Below are positions 23,991 through 38,896 of a DNA stretch of 64,000 bases, piece by piece. The DNA comes from Prosapia bicincta (Eukaryota; Arthropoda; Insecta; Hemiptera; Cercopidae): assembly GCA_036971475.1 (NCBI GenBank), contig JBAIZL010000001.1, forward strand, positions 146,723,544-146,787,543, written 5' to 3'. The position numbers and the translations under genes are program-made. Under the pieces are notes generated by a model. It saw only the letters and a list, made by a program, of their open reading frames with translations. It had not been told where the DNA came from and did not search any database. Numbering within the stretch: the stretch's first letter is position 1; each line of letters starts with the position of its first letter.

Positions 23991-25678
23991 GTTTTAGAAA
24001 CCTAGTATAACTGAGTGGCTTACAGCGAATTATGCCACCATAGGGCCATCATCTAGTAATACTAAGGTATTCTTATTGGTCGGCCATTTTATTGTCTATC
24101 TAGCAAGCTAGGAAGTTATTATTGTTTACGTATTAGTAGCAAATTTAGGTGGACTTCTAGATTTTTACCATATCTAGGGTTAATAATTCTCTTGGTTAAG
24201 CTCCGTATCCCCCCTCTAGAAAATCTCCTAATTACCCGCATAAAATCTGTAAAATTAGATGTTCAACACATCTCTTCACGTAATATAAATGTCTGTTGAA
24301 CATTTTAAGAATTTCGACGCCCAAGTGGTTGAGATGTAGTGTTCTTGCTGAGGGCAACTGGTTCTGACTGAAATCTTGTGATACTTTTTTAAAAATTGTA
24401 GCTTTGAATATCCTGCCTCTAAATACACATCGGGTACATCAAAACATATAACGTAGGTATAAACAAATAGATACATTTGGTGTTTGGTCCCTAAAGGTTA
24501 CTAGCAAAGGCTCCTTGTATGTCTAGACAGGTTGCTATTTCCACTATACGATTTTACAGGGACAACTCAACATACAGAATAGACTTGTAGTCTCTTTCTT
24601 GTTTTTTTTCTTTTACTTTTAGGAGTATCTGTAATATTGATTTAATTGAAATAGATTATCAACAATTTAAAAGCATAGAAAATTGTAATTATCTAAACAA
24701 TTACTTGACAAACACATTTAATACACAATAATAAAAACAAAGTGTTTAATTTTATTGTCAATAAAACGTAGTTAATTTTATTCATGATGTTTATTCCCTT
24801 GTTACACATGTTCTCATTCATGGCAATAAATTCTATTGAAATTAGCTTTAGGGAGGTCTATCTACAATTTTATAAGACGAATTATTAAAAATGATTAACA
24901 GCAGTCAGTTTGCATTTAAGTCCACTTAATCTTAAACGAAATTGGTTTTTACTTTTATATAAATTAAACGAGAACTTGTTTTGAAAAACATTAGAACGTT
25001 CCCATCAGTTATAGCACAAGCTATTATAATACCACTAAGGTAGGAAAGTAGTATTGATAGTGAACTTGAAACAACCGCATTATTTAATATAGTTACTAGC
25101 GCCTAGTTTAGTTATAATATTAAATTATTATTTAAAAAATAATAATAATTTCAATACCTATAGAGAAAAATCGTTTAAAATTTTGTGTACATTGCTATTA
25201 GGTATATAGGAAATAATCATCATTTTTACAAAATATTTATCGTTATTCACTTAAATTGTTGAGATAATGATGATGGGAGGTTAATTTGTAGATACTGTAA
25301 CAGGCAAGGCCCGGCCCGTAATTAGCGGCACACGGCTCGATAAGGTTACAAGGCCTTACAAGGGGATAGAAATTACCTTGGTAGATCTGTCAAGTTTATA
25401 TACTCTTGTGAAGGCTTAGTTAAACTTGGAGAAAGACTGATAGTGCGTTCAGAAGTTATTATTGGACCAAATTAAAACAGCGTTTCTTAAGTATGTAGCT
25501 ATAAGTGTGTTAATCAATGGAAAATTTGGTTCTAGCACTCGGGGGAATTCCGATGGAAATGATAACAAATTAGAGCTAATAGTTTTGCAAAATTTCTAAC
25601 GGAAATTGCCGATAGTATGAATTTATACATTTCCATTCAATTTTTATATCATTACTTGAGGAATGTATTTAATAAAGA

Positions 25679-25680
<2 letters not shown>
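23991..25680. other. unannotated AT-rich sequence
   Basis: No gene supported. A small inverted repeat, AAATTATTATTT with AAATAATAATAATTT, lies near 25122-25152. Bases 25291-25400 are locally GC-rich (AAGGCCCGGCCCG) but unrecognised. Confidence 0.4.

Positions 25681-25681
<1 letters not shown>

Positions 25682-25739
<58 letters not shown>
25682..25739 (+). repeat. (AT)n microsatellite
   Basis: Uninterrupted AT dinucleotides, about 28 repeats, bordering the 3' end of the minus-strand PLE. Confidence 0.97.
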
Positions 25740-25742
<3 letters not shown>

Positions 25743-25784
25743 TTTAACTATATGTACTTGAACATGAATCTTACTTGGTATTTT

Positions 25785-25829
25785 TGCCAGTTAACTTTCA
25801 AAGATTGGTAGTATCTCCATCATCGGGCA
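25785..25829 (-). ncRNA. degraded hammerhead-like motif at a PLE 3' end
   Basis: Minus strand: stem I TGC (25829-25827) with GCA; core CCGATGA (25826-25820), one change from CTGATGA; stem II pairs AGAT with ATCT plus two wobble pairs; GAA; palindrome AGTTAACT (25796-25789). The nucleotide before the cleavage point is G, which hammerheads do not tolerate. Its place, shortly downstream of a GIY-YIG frame, matches the copy at 1289-1334. Confidence 0.45.
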
Positions 25830-25899
25830 TCACTGACCGGGGGTTGTAGTAGACTGTGAGTTGTGTGGAATTTCCGTTGTGACAAGGTGTGGTGTACAG

Positions 25900-26546
25900 T
25901 TATTGTTCTATTTTCGGATTCACTGCACTGTGTGAGTCTTTTAAGTTTGTCTTGGGGTTAATTTTTCCTATTAGAGTGAATAATTTATCGTTTCTTGATT
26001 TTATTTGTATTTGTTCGTCAATGATATTATTTTTATGTTTATAAATTTGTAGTTGGTCCCAGATTGTCATTTTGAGGCCTTTTTGAACTTTTTTTATTAG
26101 GTGTACGTTTTTTAATGTGGGGAATGTGTGTTTGTTTTTGATGGCGTGTGTGGCTAAGTTTGAGTTATAGATTTCAGGTTTGATGTATGCATTGAGGTGT
26201 TCTTGATATATGTCTTTTAATTTCTTTTTTGTTTGGCCGACGTATATTTTATTATAGTTTGGGCATTCGATTTTGTATATTCCGTTATTAAGTATGGGCC
26301 ATATTTTTCCGGTTGGTTTATTTTATTGATTATGTTTCCTGTGTTTTTGTAAGCTATGTTAATATTACAATTTTTTAGTGTTTTAGTTATTCCTTTTGTG
26401 TTGTATCCTGTATATGTGAATGTGGCCCATTTTGTTGTTGTTTGCAGTTCGATTTTAGGTTGTTTTAATTTATTTAATATTTTAAATTCTAATTTATCTA
26501 TAGTTTTTTTATTGTATCCATTTTTTTGGGCTTCTTGATATATTAT
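25900..26546 (-). pseudogene. Penelope-like retroelement, linker and GIY-YIG endonuclease (frameshifted fragment)
   Basis: Two overlapping minus-strand frames cover a PLE C-terminus. From 26546 down to about 26300 one frame reads the linker region (TKWATFTYTGYNTKGITKTL, then NINIAYKNTGNIINKI). After a frameshift near 26300-26330, a second frame reads GIYKIEC, NKIYVGQTKKKLKDIYQEHL and continues to TAA at 25900-25902. The GIY and YVG halves of the nuclease motif are present; the second Cys of the usual Cys pair is Tyr (ECPNYNK). The reverse transcriptase is missing. The remnant differs clearly from the copy at 854-1300, so two PLE families are present. Confidence 0.82.
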
Positions 26547-26706
26547 TCAGTGGCTACTATATATGCTGATACGTATTCCTTCACTCGCTCTTCTACTGTT
26601 GTTGGGTTCACCTCGTCAATGCTGGATGAGATTCTAGCGAAACGTTGGATCTGCGAATTTATGGATTGCAGAATGAACGGATGTACTCCAGATAGTAACT
26701 ATTCAT

Positions 26707-26728
26707 CATATATATATATATATATATG
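26707..26728 (+). repeat. short (AT)n
   Basis: About ten AT repeats on the 5' side of the minus-strand PLE; with 25682-25739 it brackets the element. Confidence 0.9.
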
Positions 26729-28320
26729 AATTAGTTAATAATAAAAAATGTGAGTAGTATTAAACGTTTATTCGATGTTTTAGTAGAGGCCTACTGAATA
26801 GAAATTTTTTAACAAATTCAGTATAAATCTGTTCTTTAAAAAAAATAAGATAGACTGAACCAAAATTGGATTAAACACACAACTTATTATTATCTTAATA
26901 TTGAATTATTTCTCTTCCGATGTATCAAAATTTAAATAAATTTATATATTTATTAACTGACCAAAGTTTTTTTTAAATAATAATCTATGTGTAAAACGGA
27001 GTTCTACAACATAACCTATAACACAAAATCAGCTGTTACATGAAATCATATGTTATTATTTAATTCACTTTTAGGGGACTCGTAGCGTAGTCTGACGGAA
27101 GTGTATTGGTAAGGTACGCGTTTCAGTAATAGCGTGATGCGAAAGCAATGATTAAATCTCTTATTTTGTTCATCGCGCGTAAGGAATTTATCACTTCAAT
27201 AAAATAGTTGCTTAGTCTAAAATTGTATTATAATTTATTGAACTTTCGTAAGAAAGTAACAATACTTTTATGTAGTTTATATATGTTGATATTATCAAAT
27301 ATATATTTGGTTTTATATGTAGGATTAGGTTTTTCTTATAAAAATTTTAACTCGTTATTTTCTTTGTTCTATAGTAAGCTTCACTTTAGATGTATTTTAC
27401 CCTACGTATCTATACGTTGTATTACAATAACTTTATGATAATATGGAAGTAATTATGTAAGCTTCTGGATGGATAAATATTTTTTGTATTACTTTGAAGC
27501 AGTTTGCTAAAGAAAACGTTACTGAAATTAACTCAGGATAACATCTTAATTGCACTGCCTACAAAATAGCTAATTCTTGCTAGTCAGATAAATTCTGTTT
27601 GTTATTCTTTTCTGTCTGTCGATTGAAAAAAATTACTTTTATTCTTTGTGTAACTACAGGAACCAGCCTAGTTTCATTAAAGTGATAAAATAAACTGCAA
27701 TAAAATGCGTTCAACCTTATCCAATCGTCAATCCTTATTGGATGTCCAATGGAAATAAATCAACGATCAGTATGCAAAATCGTTTTCCCTTTAGTACAAA
27801 ATTGAATGTTTTAGCAAAAACTGACTCGAAAATTGTCTCTGTTTTCTCATTGCAGACATTCTTGTTGATCCTGTGGGGAAGAGTCTAACCATGTTTTTAC
27901 GTCCTTTTAAAAGCAAATCTGTGTTTTCCCAAATTTAAACTTGTTTTCATATGTTAATATGTTTAAGAGACTGTTCGGATGGAATCCGCTAAATATACAG
28001 TTTTAACGTTCCCCAGTTGAATAAAGGAAACCTAAGTTATGGAAACACGGTTTTTTAACGTACGGAATATGTTTAGAAGGTTAAAAAATCGTCAGTAATG
28101 CAAAACATGGACTATTAAGCTCTATCTATTAAACGAACTGATAACATCAGGACGTTTTGCTCTAAAATCAGGACGTTTGAAGAAAACGATTTTCACTTCC
28201 TTTATTCGTTACCAAATATTAAATGCTGTAAATAGATTGTCGAAGTAACTTGTGTTATATTTATTAAATTGATATTTCAAATAAAGCTGCTTGTTGTAAT
28301 CATCTTGAATTCAGTGTTTA
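26729..28320. other. unannotated sequence
   Basis: No gene supported. TAGCGTAGTCTG at 27083-27094 resembles a pol III A box but has no convincing B box downstream. Confidence 0.4.
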
Positions 28321-28323
28321 AAC

Positions 28324-28492
28324 TATAATTAAATAATCATAAGTGAATACGTAAGGCTTAATTGCTGACGCGCTACGAAACAATCGTTAGGCTTTGAAAG
28401 GAGAAGAGGCTTTGCTTCGTAAAAGGAACGATTATGCGTCAGCAAGTATGCCCTTACGTTTCCTTTTAGTTAAGTATTATTTAATTATATTA
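28324..28492. mobile_element. candidate MITE with long imperfect inverted repeats
   Basis: Left arm 28324-28387 and right arm 28427-28492 pair imperfectly over about 60 bp: CGTAAGG with CCTTACG, TTGCTGACGC with GCGTCAGCAA, AATCGTT with AACGATT, and AT-rich outer ends ATAATTAAATAAT with ATTATTTAATTAT. The loop is about 40 nt. No clear target duplication, so class is unassigned. Confidence 0.55.
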
Positions 28493-30820
28493 TAAGAAAG
28501 TGTTTTTTATACTTGTTGAACAAATTATTGAATAAAAACTATTTGCCTTTTGTTAGAAAGGTAACACCTCTGTCTTAAGAGCCTTAAAGTTTATTACATA
28601 AGCTGAAGTTAATTTTCAGCTAACAATGTTTAATTAGTTGCCCAATATATCCTTGTTGTTCTCCTCACAGTTAAGTTGCACTTAATTGAAAAATATTTAT
28701 ACTGGTAAAAGTGCCAACTTTTTAATTTATTTTTCATTTAGTGGATGAGAAAATAAAAATTAAAAATCCTCATTCCTCTCTTTCTTTATTTTTTTTTCAT
28801 TTCAATGTTTATTCTTTATAAGTAATTAATATTCTAGAAGAGTTTCAGCATTATAAATGGATCAGTCTAGGACTTGTCAAAGAAAAAAAGAATTAGTAAC
28901 GACATCTGAACATAATTTGAAGAGAGATATTTAACTTATTATCTGTATTATGTACGAATAAAAAAATTCAATAGACCTACCATACAATACAACAAAATCA
29001 TAACGGTATAACACGATTAGTTGAAATTAATAAGAAATGCTGATGCTTGTAAAAACTATAAAATAATAGTGATAAATACTTTTAATTAAATAACGGTGAT
29101 TCTTAATGACGTCATCACTCGTCCAAGCTGTACCTACGCTACACATTGATAAGGAAACAGATATTATGGTAATTTTCGCAAAGTTTGTTTTTAATGGAAC
29201 GAATCGGCGCAACAAACACTGTGCATAAATGTATTTTGGGTCCAGCTTGCGTTCATTTCCTTGTTTGAATTTTCAACACGTGCGTATGCTGAATATCATA
29301 CGACTAGTTCTCCATTGATTACAAATTGGTAATTCGTTGTAGGGCAAGAGTAACTATGGTACAAAGTGATGTGTACAGAATAATCTGTCTGTAGGTTTGT
29401 GTGAGTTTATGCAGTTCAGAAATTAGAAAACTATCCTGTATTGTCTACAAACGTTCAGGTCCTTTAATGCCAGTTTCTAGTTGATAGACAGATTGAATAG
29501 ACAATTGGATACTGGTTCTGGGAAACCAATTACTGTCGCATCGTATAAGAAAAGCCATGTTTAAAGTTTTAAAGTGTTTTTTTTTTGTCTTTCGTAAACT
29601 GTTTTAAAACCATCTTAAGCGTTGCGTTTACGTGCAATTATGTTAGGATACAGTAAAGTTTTCAGTAGCAGTTATATCTCACTATATGGCAAGGGACTTG
29701 AAATGTGCAAGATGTCATCAGTAGATAGAGGAGGGGGAAAGCTAAGCTGCTCTCTGCTCCTCGCATCTAGACACAGTAAAGGAACAAGAAACAATAGTTG
29801 AGCAGCAAGGCTCCAGGAACACTGTGAGAACTCCTCCCCCCCCCCATCCATCTAACTCTAAATGCCAAGCAGGCAACTATTCATCCGGTGTTCAAGTCTC
29901 TCGCTATATCATATTGGTCAGTTGTCATTGAACACATTGTAGTTAAAAAACAATGTCCAACGACATATTCACAATCAATAAGCGTGCTCTCTTGTTTTCT
30001 GTATCACTATATCTTGCAGAAATAAATATATAAATAAATATGTTGTTTACAAACAAAAAATATGTGTTCACAATAAACTAGTGTAACAATTTTATTTTTA
30101 AATGAAAATTACACCACTACGGTGCTCTTTTATTCCATAATTATTAAATGCCTCTAGTTTACAGTGTCTTTAGTAAAATACTGCCTTCGACTTTGATGAT
30201 TTAAAAATTGTCCGCTCTATGTAAAATATCCTGTAAAATATTTGTATTAATTACTAGAGCAACATCAATCATAAAACTATCAGTATCTTTGATTTTGTCA
30301 AGTTTTAATCAAAAATTGAGAAGATCTTAGTATAGCATAGGTAACTTCTTTGTAAGTTTATTTTTTTAAGAAGTTCTTTATTAGATGATTTATTTTGTCT
30401 ACGAATACTTCAGTATTTAAATACAATCTACGAGGTCAAATTCCTTCAAATGAATTCTTTATAATTTACCTATTACAGTTTTTATATCAGACTTTTGCAA
30501 TGACATTCCACAAAATTTTGTTTAAATCCGCTTTTAACTCAGTCTTTTATTGTGTTCATTAGGAAGGCTTGGAAGAAAGGTTCACTCCGGAGTGAGTCAG
30601 TAAAAAAAAAAACACATTATTCAGTGTCAGGAAAATGTCCCATTATCGTAGAGATGATACCCTCCCTTAGTCATGTCAAAATGTTATAATGCGATCCTTA
30701 CATATACTTCTGAACAAAAGGGTTTGATTTATTATAAGGGAATAACTTTCTACGGGAGGGGTTAAATCTTGAAGTACTTGAGTTGAAATATATAGGTTCA
30801 TCATTATGAGATCGTCGTTA
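28493..30820. other. unannotated sequence
   Basis: No gene supported. It contains a CRE-type TGACGTCA at 29107-29114 and a C-run near 29836-29844. Confidence 0.4.
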
Positions 30821-30821
30821 T

Positions 30822-30838
30822 GATATATATATATATAT
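30822..30838 (+). repeat. short (AT)n
   Basis: AT dinucleotides directly abutting the left end of the inverted-repeat hammerhead element. Confidence 0.9.
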
Positions 30839-31018
30839 TTAAAACAACATAGGTTATTCAAATACAAGAATATTTATTAAATGAAAATTACAATAATTTT
30901 CAATTACAAGATTATTGTAATTTTCATTCCTGATGATGTTGGTACTGTTTTCCAACGAAAAGCTTTGAATATAAATTAATAAATATTCTTGAATTTGAAT
31001 AACCTATGTTGTTTTAAA
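30838..31018. mobile_element. foldback element with hammerhead-like motif in its loop (ATTC family)
   Basis: Outer arms 30838-30879 and 30977-31018 (42 bp) are reverse complements around one centre with a single mismatch or so; ends read TTTAAAACAACATAGG. A second inverted pair inside, 30880-30897 with 30911-30928, ends exactly at the start of the hammerhead (30926-30970). No coding sequence. AT microsatellite abuts the left end and another lies shortly right of it. Confidence 0.78.
30926..30970 (+). ncRNA. hammerhead ribozyme-like motif (ATTC family)
   Basis: Stem I ATTC 30926-30929 with GAAT 30967-30970; core CTGATGA 30930-30936; stem II GTTGG 30938-30942 with CCAAC 30952-30956; GAA 30957-30959; palindrome AAGCTT 30960-30965; T30966 precedes the cleavage point. 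All conserved core positions are intact. Confidence 0.77.
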
Positions 31019-31036
31019 TTATTAAACAAGAAAACG

Positions 31037-31040
<4 letters not shown>

Positions 31041-31087
<47 letters not shown>

Positions 31088-31111
31088 TATATACATATAT
31101 ATATATATATA
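31041..31111 (+). repeat. (AT)n microsatellite with ATAC interruptions
   Basis: AT dinucleotides broken by two ACAT interruptions around 31080-31095. Confidence 0.95.
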
Positions 31112-31164
31112 ATATTTTTATTTATTGTCTGGTAATAAGTATTAATTGTTTATATAGGCTAGTG

Positions 31165-31787
<623 letters not shown>

Positions 31788-32110
31788 ACAGAACCCCGTT
31801 TTAACGGACTGATAGGGGCTGCAGACTGTCCGTTTCAATGAAAGTCTTTCATGAAGCGAAAAGTCGTCTTTAAGTCGTTAACATGAAAGTGAATCTGAGA
31901 AAAGACTGTAATAGGTTAATGAAAAAAAACTAAACGGATTAAAAAATTGGAAAAATCTGATTGATGCAACGTTTATTTACATAAAACGGTAAAGAAATAT
32001 CAGTGACCAAATTCATCACGGCTAATACAACGTAAAGTGGAATGACAGTGATAAGTATTTCTCTTACTTTTAGTTAGACCCGCTTCAAGACATTGTCTTT
32101 TGGTTAGGGC
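31788..32110 (+). mobile_element. probable pogo/Tigger-like DNA transposon end
   Basis: CAGAACCCCGTTTTAACGG at 31788 followed by GGGGCTGCAGACTGTCCGTT resembles the terminal and subterminal sequence of pogo/Tigger-type Tc1-mariner elements (CAGTAGAACCCC followed by repeated NCCGTT/AACGG motifs). Only one end is recognised, no transposase is seen, and the right limit is a guess. Confidence 0.4.
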
Positions 32111-32159
32111 TGTGCATATATTTGTTTACAAATTGTCTGTCAAAATTGGATAAATCTAT

Positions 32160-32207
32160 ATTATAAACAAATATTCTTTGAGCTTAGCTTGTGAGGTTAT
32201 GATAAAA
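32160..32207 (-). repeat. inverted PLE tail fragment
   Basis: The reverse complement reads ATAACCTCACAAGCTAAGCT followed by CAAAGAATATTTGT, matching the right flank of the element at 5223-5265. It lies immediately 5' of the PLE coding remnant in opposite orientation, the usual arrangement of a rearranged PLE 5' end. Confidence 0.75.
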
Positions 32208-32216
32208 ACTTACACC

Positions 32217-32339
32217 CTATTAAAAAACGTTGTTAAGTGTAATGAATTGGATGCATGGGAAACTTTGTATGTTAATAGGAATAAAAATAATATTGTAAAC
32301 AATGAGTCAGGCCCTATTCCAAATTCTATATTACTGTAA
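32217..32339 (+). pseudogene. Penelope-like retroelement, extreme C-terminus of GIY-YIG ORF
   Basis: A 40-codon frame ends at TAA 32337-32339 and reads NELDAWETLYVNRNKNNIVN followed by NESGPIPNSILL. The pattern (acidic-Leu-x-x-Trp-Glu, then Asn-rich, then a short hydrophobic end) is that of PLE ORF ends after the GIY-YIG domain. Everything upstream, including the nuclease itself, is lost. About 285 bp of 3' region separates it from the hammerhead at 32625. Confidence 0.6.
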
Positions 32340-32722
32340 TTAGCGTAACAAAAAGGGGAAAAATAATAAAATTTATTGTAACTTTTAGGTTAAATATTTT
32401 GACATAATATTAATTATCTATTTTGTTTATTTGTAATTATGTTGTATGTTACAAATTTTATTGTAACTATTGAGTTAGGTACAAAATTTTCTATTTATTG
32501 TATCATGTTTAAAGTAGGGTTAGTAACTGTTGTTTTGACAAGTGGGCGTGACAACGCTATATATAAATATGAAAGTGTAACCTTACTTTCACCCTAGTTG
32601 TAAGTTAAAGTTTGTGGTAGTAACACTCACTGACGATGATGACTTGGTCATTGAAATGCGTATGAGTAAATAAATGAATAAGTTGTGAGTTTTGTGTATG
32701 TTTTTATTTGTTTTTAAATCTA
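32340..32722 (+). mobile_element. PLE 3' region with hammerhead and terminal tail
   Basis: Non-coding 3' part of the same PLE. From about 32595 it matches each arm of the 4974-5222 element (GTTGTAAGTTAAAGTTTG, hammerhead, TGTATGTTTTTATTTG). This ties that coding-free inverted-repeat element to a PLE. Confidence 0.7.
32625..32667 (+). ncRNA. hammerhead ribozyme-like motif (ACTCA family), PLE 3' end
   Basis: Stem I ACTCA 32625-32629 with TGAGT 32663-32667; core CTGACGA 32630-32636 (fits CTGANGA); stem II ATGAC 32639-32643 with GTCAT 32647-32651; GAA 32653-32655; ATGCGT 32656-32661, one change from the ACGCGT palindrome; A32662 before the cleavage point. Core intact. Confidence 0.75.
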
Positions 32723-35435
32723 TATTATACTTAATACTTCTATGTCAGCACTATTTATAGTACGTGTGCATCAATTTTTGTGAGGAATGACACGTTATAT
32801 AAAGTAAAAACGACCGTGTCAGCAGCCGTGTAGACGTCACAACGGTACGAACTATCTAGAGGCCGTTTACGTGGCTGACTGATGATACGAGCTATCTTCA
32901 CCACACAGTATGTTATAGGTTACGGTGAGCTTAAAAAGGTGCGTTATAATAAAGTTCTACTGAATATCTTTACATGTACTCTTAAAGTATTCCAATGCTT
33001 TGGTGAAACAGTTACATACTAAATAACTGGTAACAAAATTACACGTAAAAACTTTAAATTTTGCGATGTACATTAATTAGATTACAAACAACTCATTTTT
33101 GATGTCGACAAAGATACATTTAGTTATTTTCGCATTGTAACAAACATCGCAAATAAAGTGTATAACAAACACTGTTCATTTATATTATTTATTTGCATGA
33201 TTCTAAACTATTGCGCAAAATATATTGTTTTCATCAGGTTTATGGAAGGCGTTGTCGAACGGTTCACTTAGTTTAATATCGTATACAGTCATCGTCGAAA
33301 TTGTCCTCCCCCTCCCCTCTCCTTCTCTACAGCTGACATTATCTTTATTGCTATATTACCCTATCGTGACAGTGTTGTTTCAGTCATTTATGAAGGGCTT
33401 TAATGTAATTATATCGAAAGAAAACGTTGAAATTGAGAAATAAAAATTAAACTCATTGCCATGATGAAAGTTAAGATACTAAGTAAAATAAAACACCACA
33501 GAGTTTAAGTTTCAACCTTGTAGACATCAAGTGGGTTGGCCTGAACTAAAGTGTATAATGGTCGGACGTATTTCCTAATCTCTAACTACTTCTCATCATT
33601 ACAGTTCATGTTAAACCTACAGCCTGAAGGTGCGGTTTAGGTTTTGTGTTTGCGAGTTCGTCCCATTTCATTGCGTGAATGTTGATGCTACGCTTTAATG
33701 CCCTAGTTCTGCACTGCATTACTATTTGCCCATAACTGGCGATACTCTGAAAATTTTACGTAAATTATTATGAGCAGTTGAGGATCAGTTTGTTTATTGT
33801 TTTAAATTAAATTCCCGCCTGTTGAGTACCGTAAGCTTTTGCTGTTTCTACATCGCCAAATTTGAGTCTTTGACGCGTTTCGAATATTCTTCATCAATAT
33901 CAAATCCTTGTTTTGGTGACTATTTACGATGATAAACTAAGTGAATCGCCCAACAACTCCTTCCATATTACTTTTAGAAACATTAATATAAGTAATAAAG
34001 ATGTGAAAGATTTAAGTGTTTGATGTACATTCTATTTACGTAGGTTAATAACAATCGAAAATAACAATAAGGTTTGTGATCTAAGGCACGTTTGAGAATC
34101 ACCTTCTATTTTTATGGCATCAAATTATTTGCAATACATACAAAAAGTTTGCATTCACTCCTATATTGTAGAAAATAAATATATGTTTTACAATTTATAA
34201 GTCAATATTTGTAGATGCTGGAGGCACCCTGTAGAGGCAAATTGGAATCATAAAAATCGTTTCGAGTGTTGATTCCAAAGCCTTTTTGTAGCACAATTAA
34301 AATGGTAATTGTCGTTAAAATATATGATTGGAAACAGGTTCAATATATATGATTTCAAGGTTCAGGTATGTGAAGTATTTATGTACACCATTTATTGTGT
34401 ATGTACATATATATGACATCATTTGTGTTCTTATTGCTACCAGATATTTGCTATCAGTTTTATCTCAATGGAAAATCTAATTGGAATCATACAGGACGAT
34501 ACATATTTTGGTTGTCGTGCTGGAATACGTAACTCTGCCTGTATATAGAAAGTTTTATTGATGGAAACTATCCGAAGCGCATCAACAGAAAGAAATATGT
34601 CAGCACTAAGATTAACACGAGCTTAACGTCTTTAGAGGTGCAAGTAAAGCATAACAGTTTTGAAGAATATCATACTTTAATAATTTCATTTAATTCCCAA
34701 TTTAGGTTTGTAAAATATTAAAAATGAAACCCTATTTTGACTAAATTACCTGCAAAGGAAAGTCAGTACTAATGAAAACTTGAGGAAAATTTCAAAAATT
34801 ACTTCCGCATTTGTCATTGAGAAGATAAAAGGGATACGATAAATGTCTTCGTCTTCATAAATAAAAGCGTAGAAGCATCTTCTTTCGTAGTTGTACTTGG
34901 ATTCTACTTGATTTTCGAAAGAAAGTTGGAGAAAAAGAAAGTTGGAGTTTTTTATATTAATATATTACCATAATTGAGAGCTCTTTAAAAATCATCAATT
35001 TCTTTACCTTGATCTTCTCCTATACAATGCAACCCAATGATAAACGTATATCTTGTTAAAGTACTTTAGACTTCACCCGTTTAGAAAGTTATTCTTTGAC
35101 AATAAATCAACACATTCCCCTTATATTCTGCGTGAAAGTTTAATTTTGACATTGCTGGTGTGTAATATATTACGGGAAGCTATCATACGGAACGTTTTTG
35201 TCACAAAGGAAACCATTAAACTCTTCTTCGTATGTGCAATACAAATATTTAAAGAACAGTTTAGGAGATGTATTGCTATTTTAAAGTCCTTAAATTATCA
35301 CTGGCAGACACTTTAAAGACAATCGACTTTACTGTTACCAGATTATTTGGTGTAAATCGAGTTGATCGAGTATACTTACAATTATACTCGTATATGCACA
35401 TGTCACACATTTGTATAAACATGTACAGGGTACAG
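32723..35435. other. unannotated sequence
   Basis: No gene supported. ORFs at 33225-33443 and 35053-35316 (plus) have no recognised motif. A possible decayed hammerhead core lies on the minus strand at 33872-33897. Confidence 0.4.
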
Positions 35436-35436
35436 T

Positions 35437-35487
<51 letters not shown>

Positions 35488-35499
35488 CACACACACACA
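35437..35499 (+). repeat. (CA)n microsatellite
   Basis: About 31 CA repeats with one A interruption near 35471. Confidence 0.97.
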
Positions 35500-35514
35500 A
35501 ATATCGTTTTCTTA

Positions 35515-35925
35515 CGTTACCTTAATTTATTTAATTACTTTTAATATCATTTTGTTAGTGTTAGTTACTTAAATCTAGGATTTAGTTTTAATTCAATTTA
35601 TTAATATAGATAAATTTACAAATTATAATCACCTAATTAAACTCACCTTAATTTACTTAATTACTTTTAATTCCATTTTGTATATTTTAGTTAGTTAAAT
35701 TTTGAATTTGGTTTTTACTATTTATTTTATTTTGTTTAGTTTTAGTTATTTTAATTTATAATTGTTTTTAACTTGTAATATAATTATTATTTATATTTGT
35801 TTTTAACAATATAGATAGTTGCTTAGGTTCCTGCAGTATTTTAGACTTAGATATTAGGAATAGTTTAGTTTAGGTTAAACTAATTTGTCTGGGCAATGAT
35901 AACCTTATTGGTTTATCGCTATATA
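35515..35925 (+). repeat. T-rich retroelement-tail-like tract with internal duplication
   Basis: A ~125-bp segment is repeated (ACCTTAATTTATTTAATTAC at about 35519, ACCTTAATTTACTTAATTAC at about 35646). The tract ends with GGCAATGATAACCTTATTGG, as does 23571-23990. Confidence 0.5.
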
Positions 35926-35939
35926 TATATATATATATC
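35920..35939 (+). repeat. short (AT)n
   Basis: AT dinucleotides 25 bp left of the foldback hammerhead element. Confidence 0.9.
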
Positions 35940-35962
35940 ACAATATGTTTTCTTGTGTATTA

Positions 35963-38896
<2,934 letters not shown>

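Noticed and set aside
26590..26660. Hammerhead candidate around CTGGATGAG...CGAAACGTTGG
   Set aside because: The core has an inserted G, stem II does not pair, and the flanks do not form stem I.
27100..27130. GAAACGCGTA on the minus strand, like the end of an ACTCA-family hammerhead
   Set aside because: No CTGANGA core or stem II partner lies upstream.
32880..32910. CTGATGATACGAGC as a hammerhead core
   Set aside because: No GAA plus palindrome follows at a workable distance.
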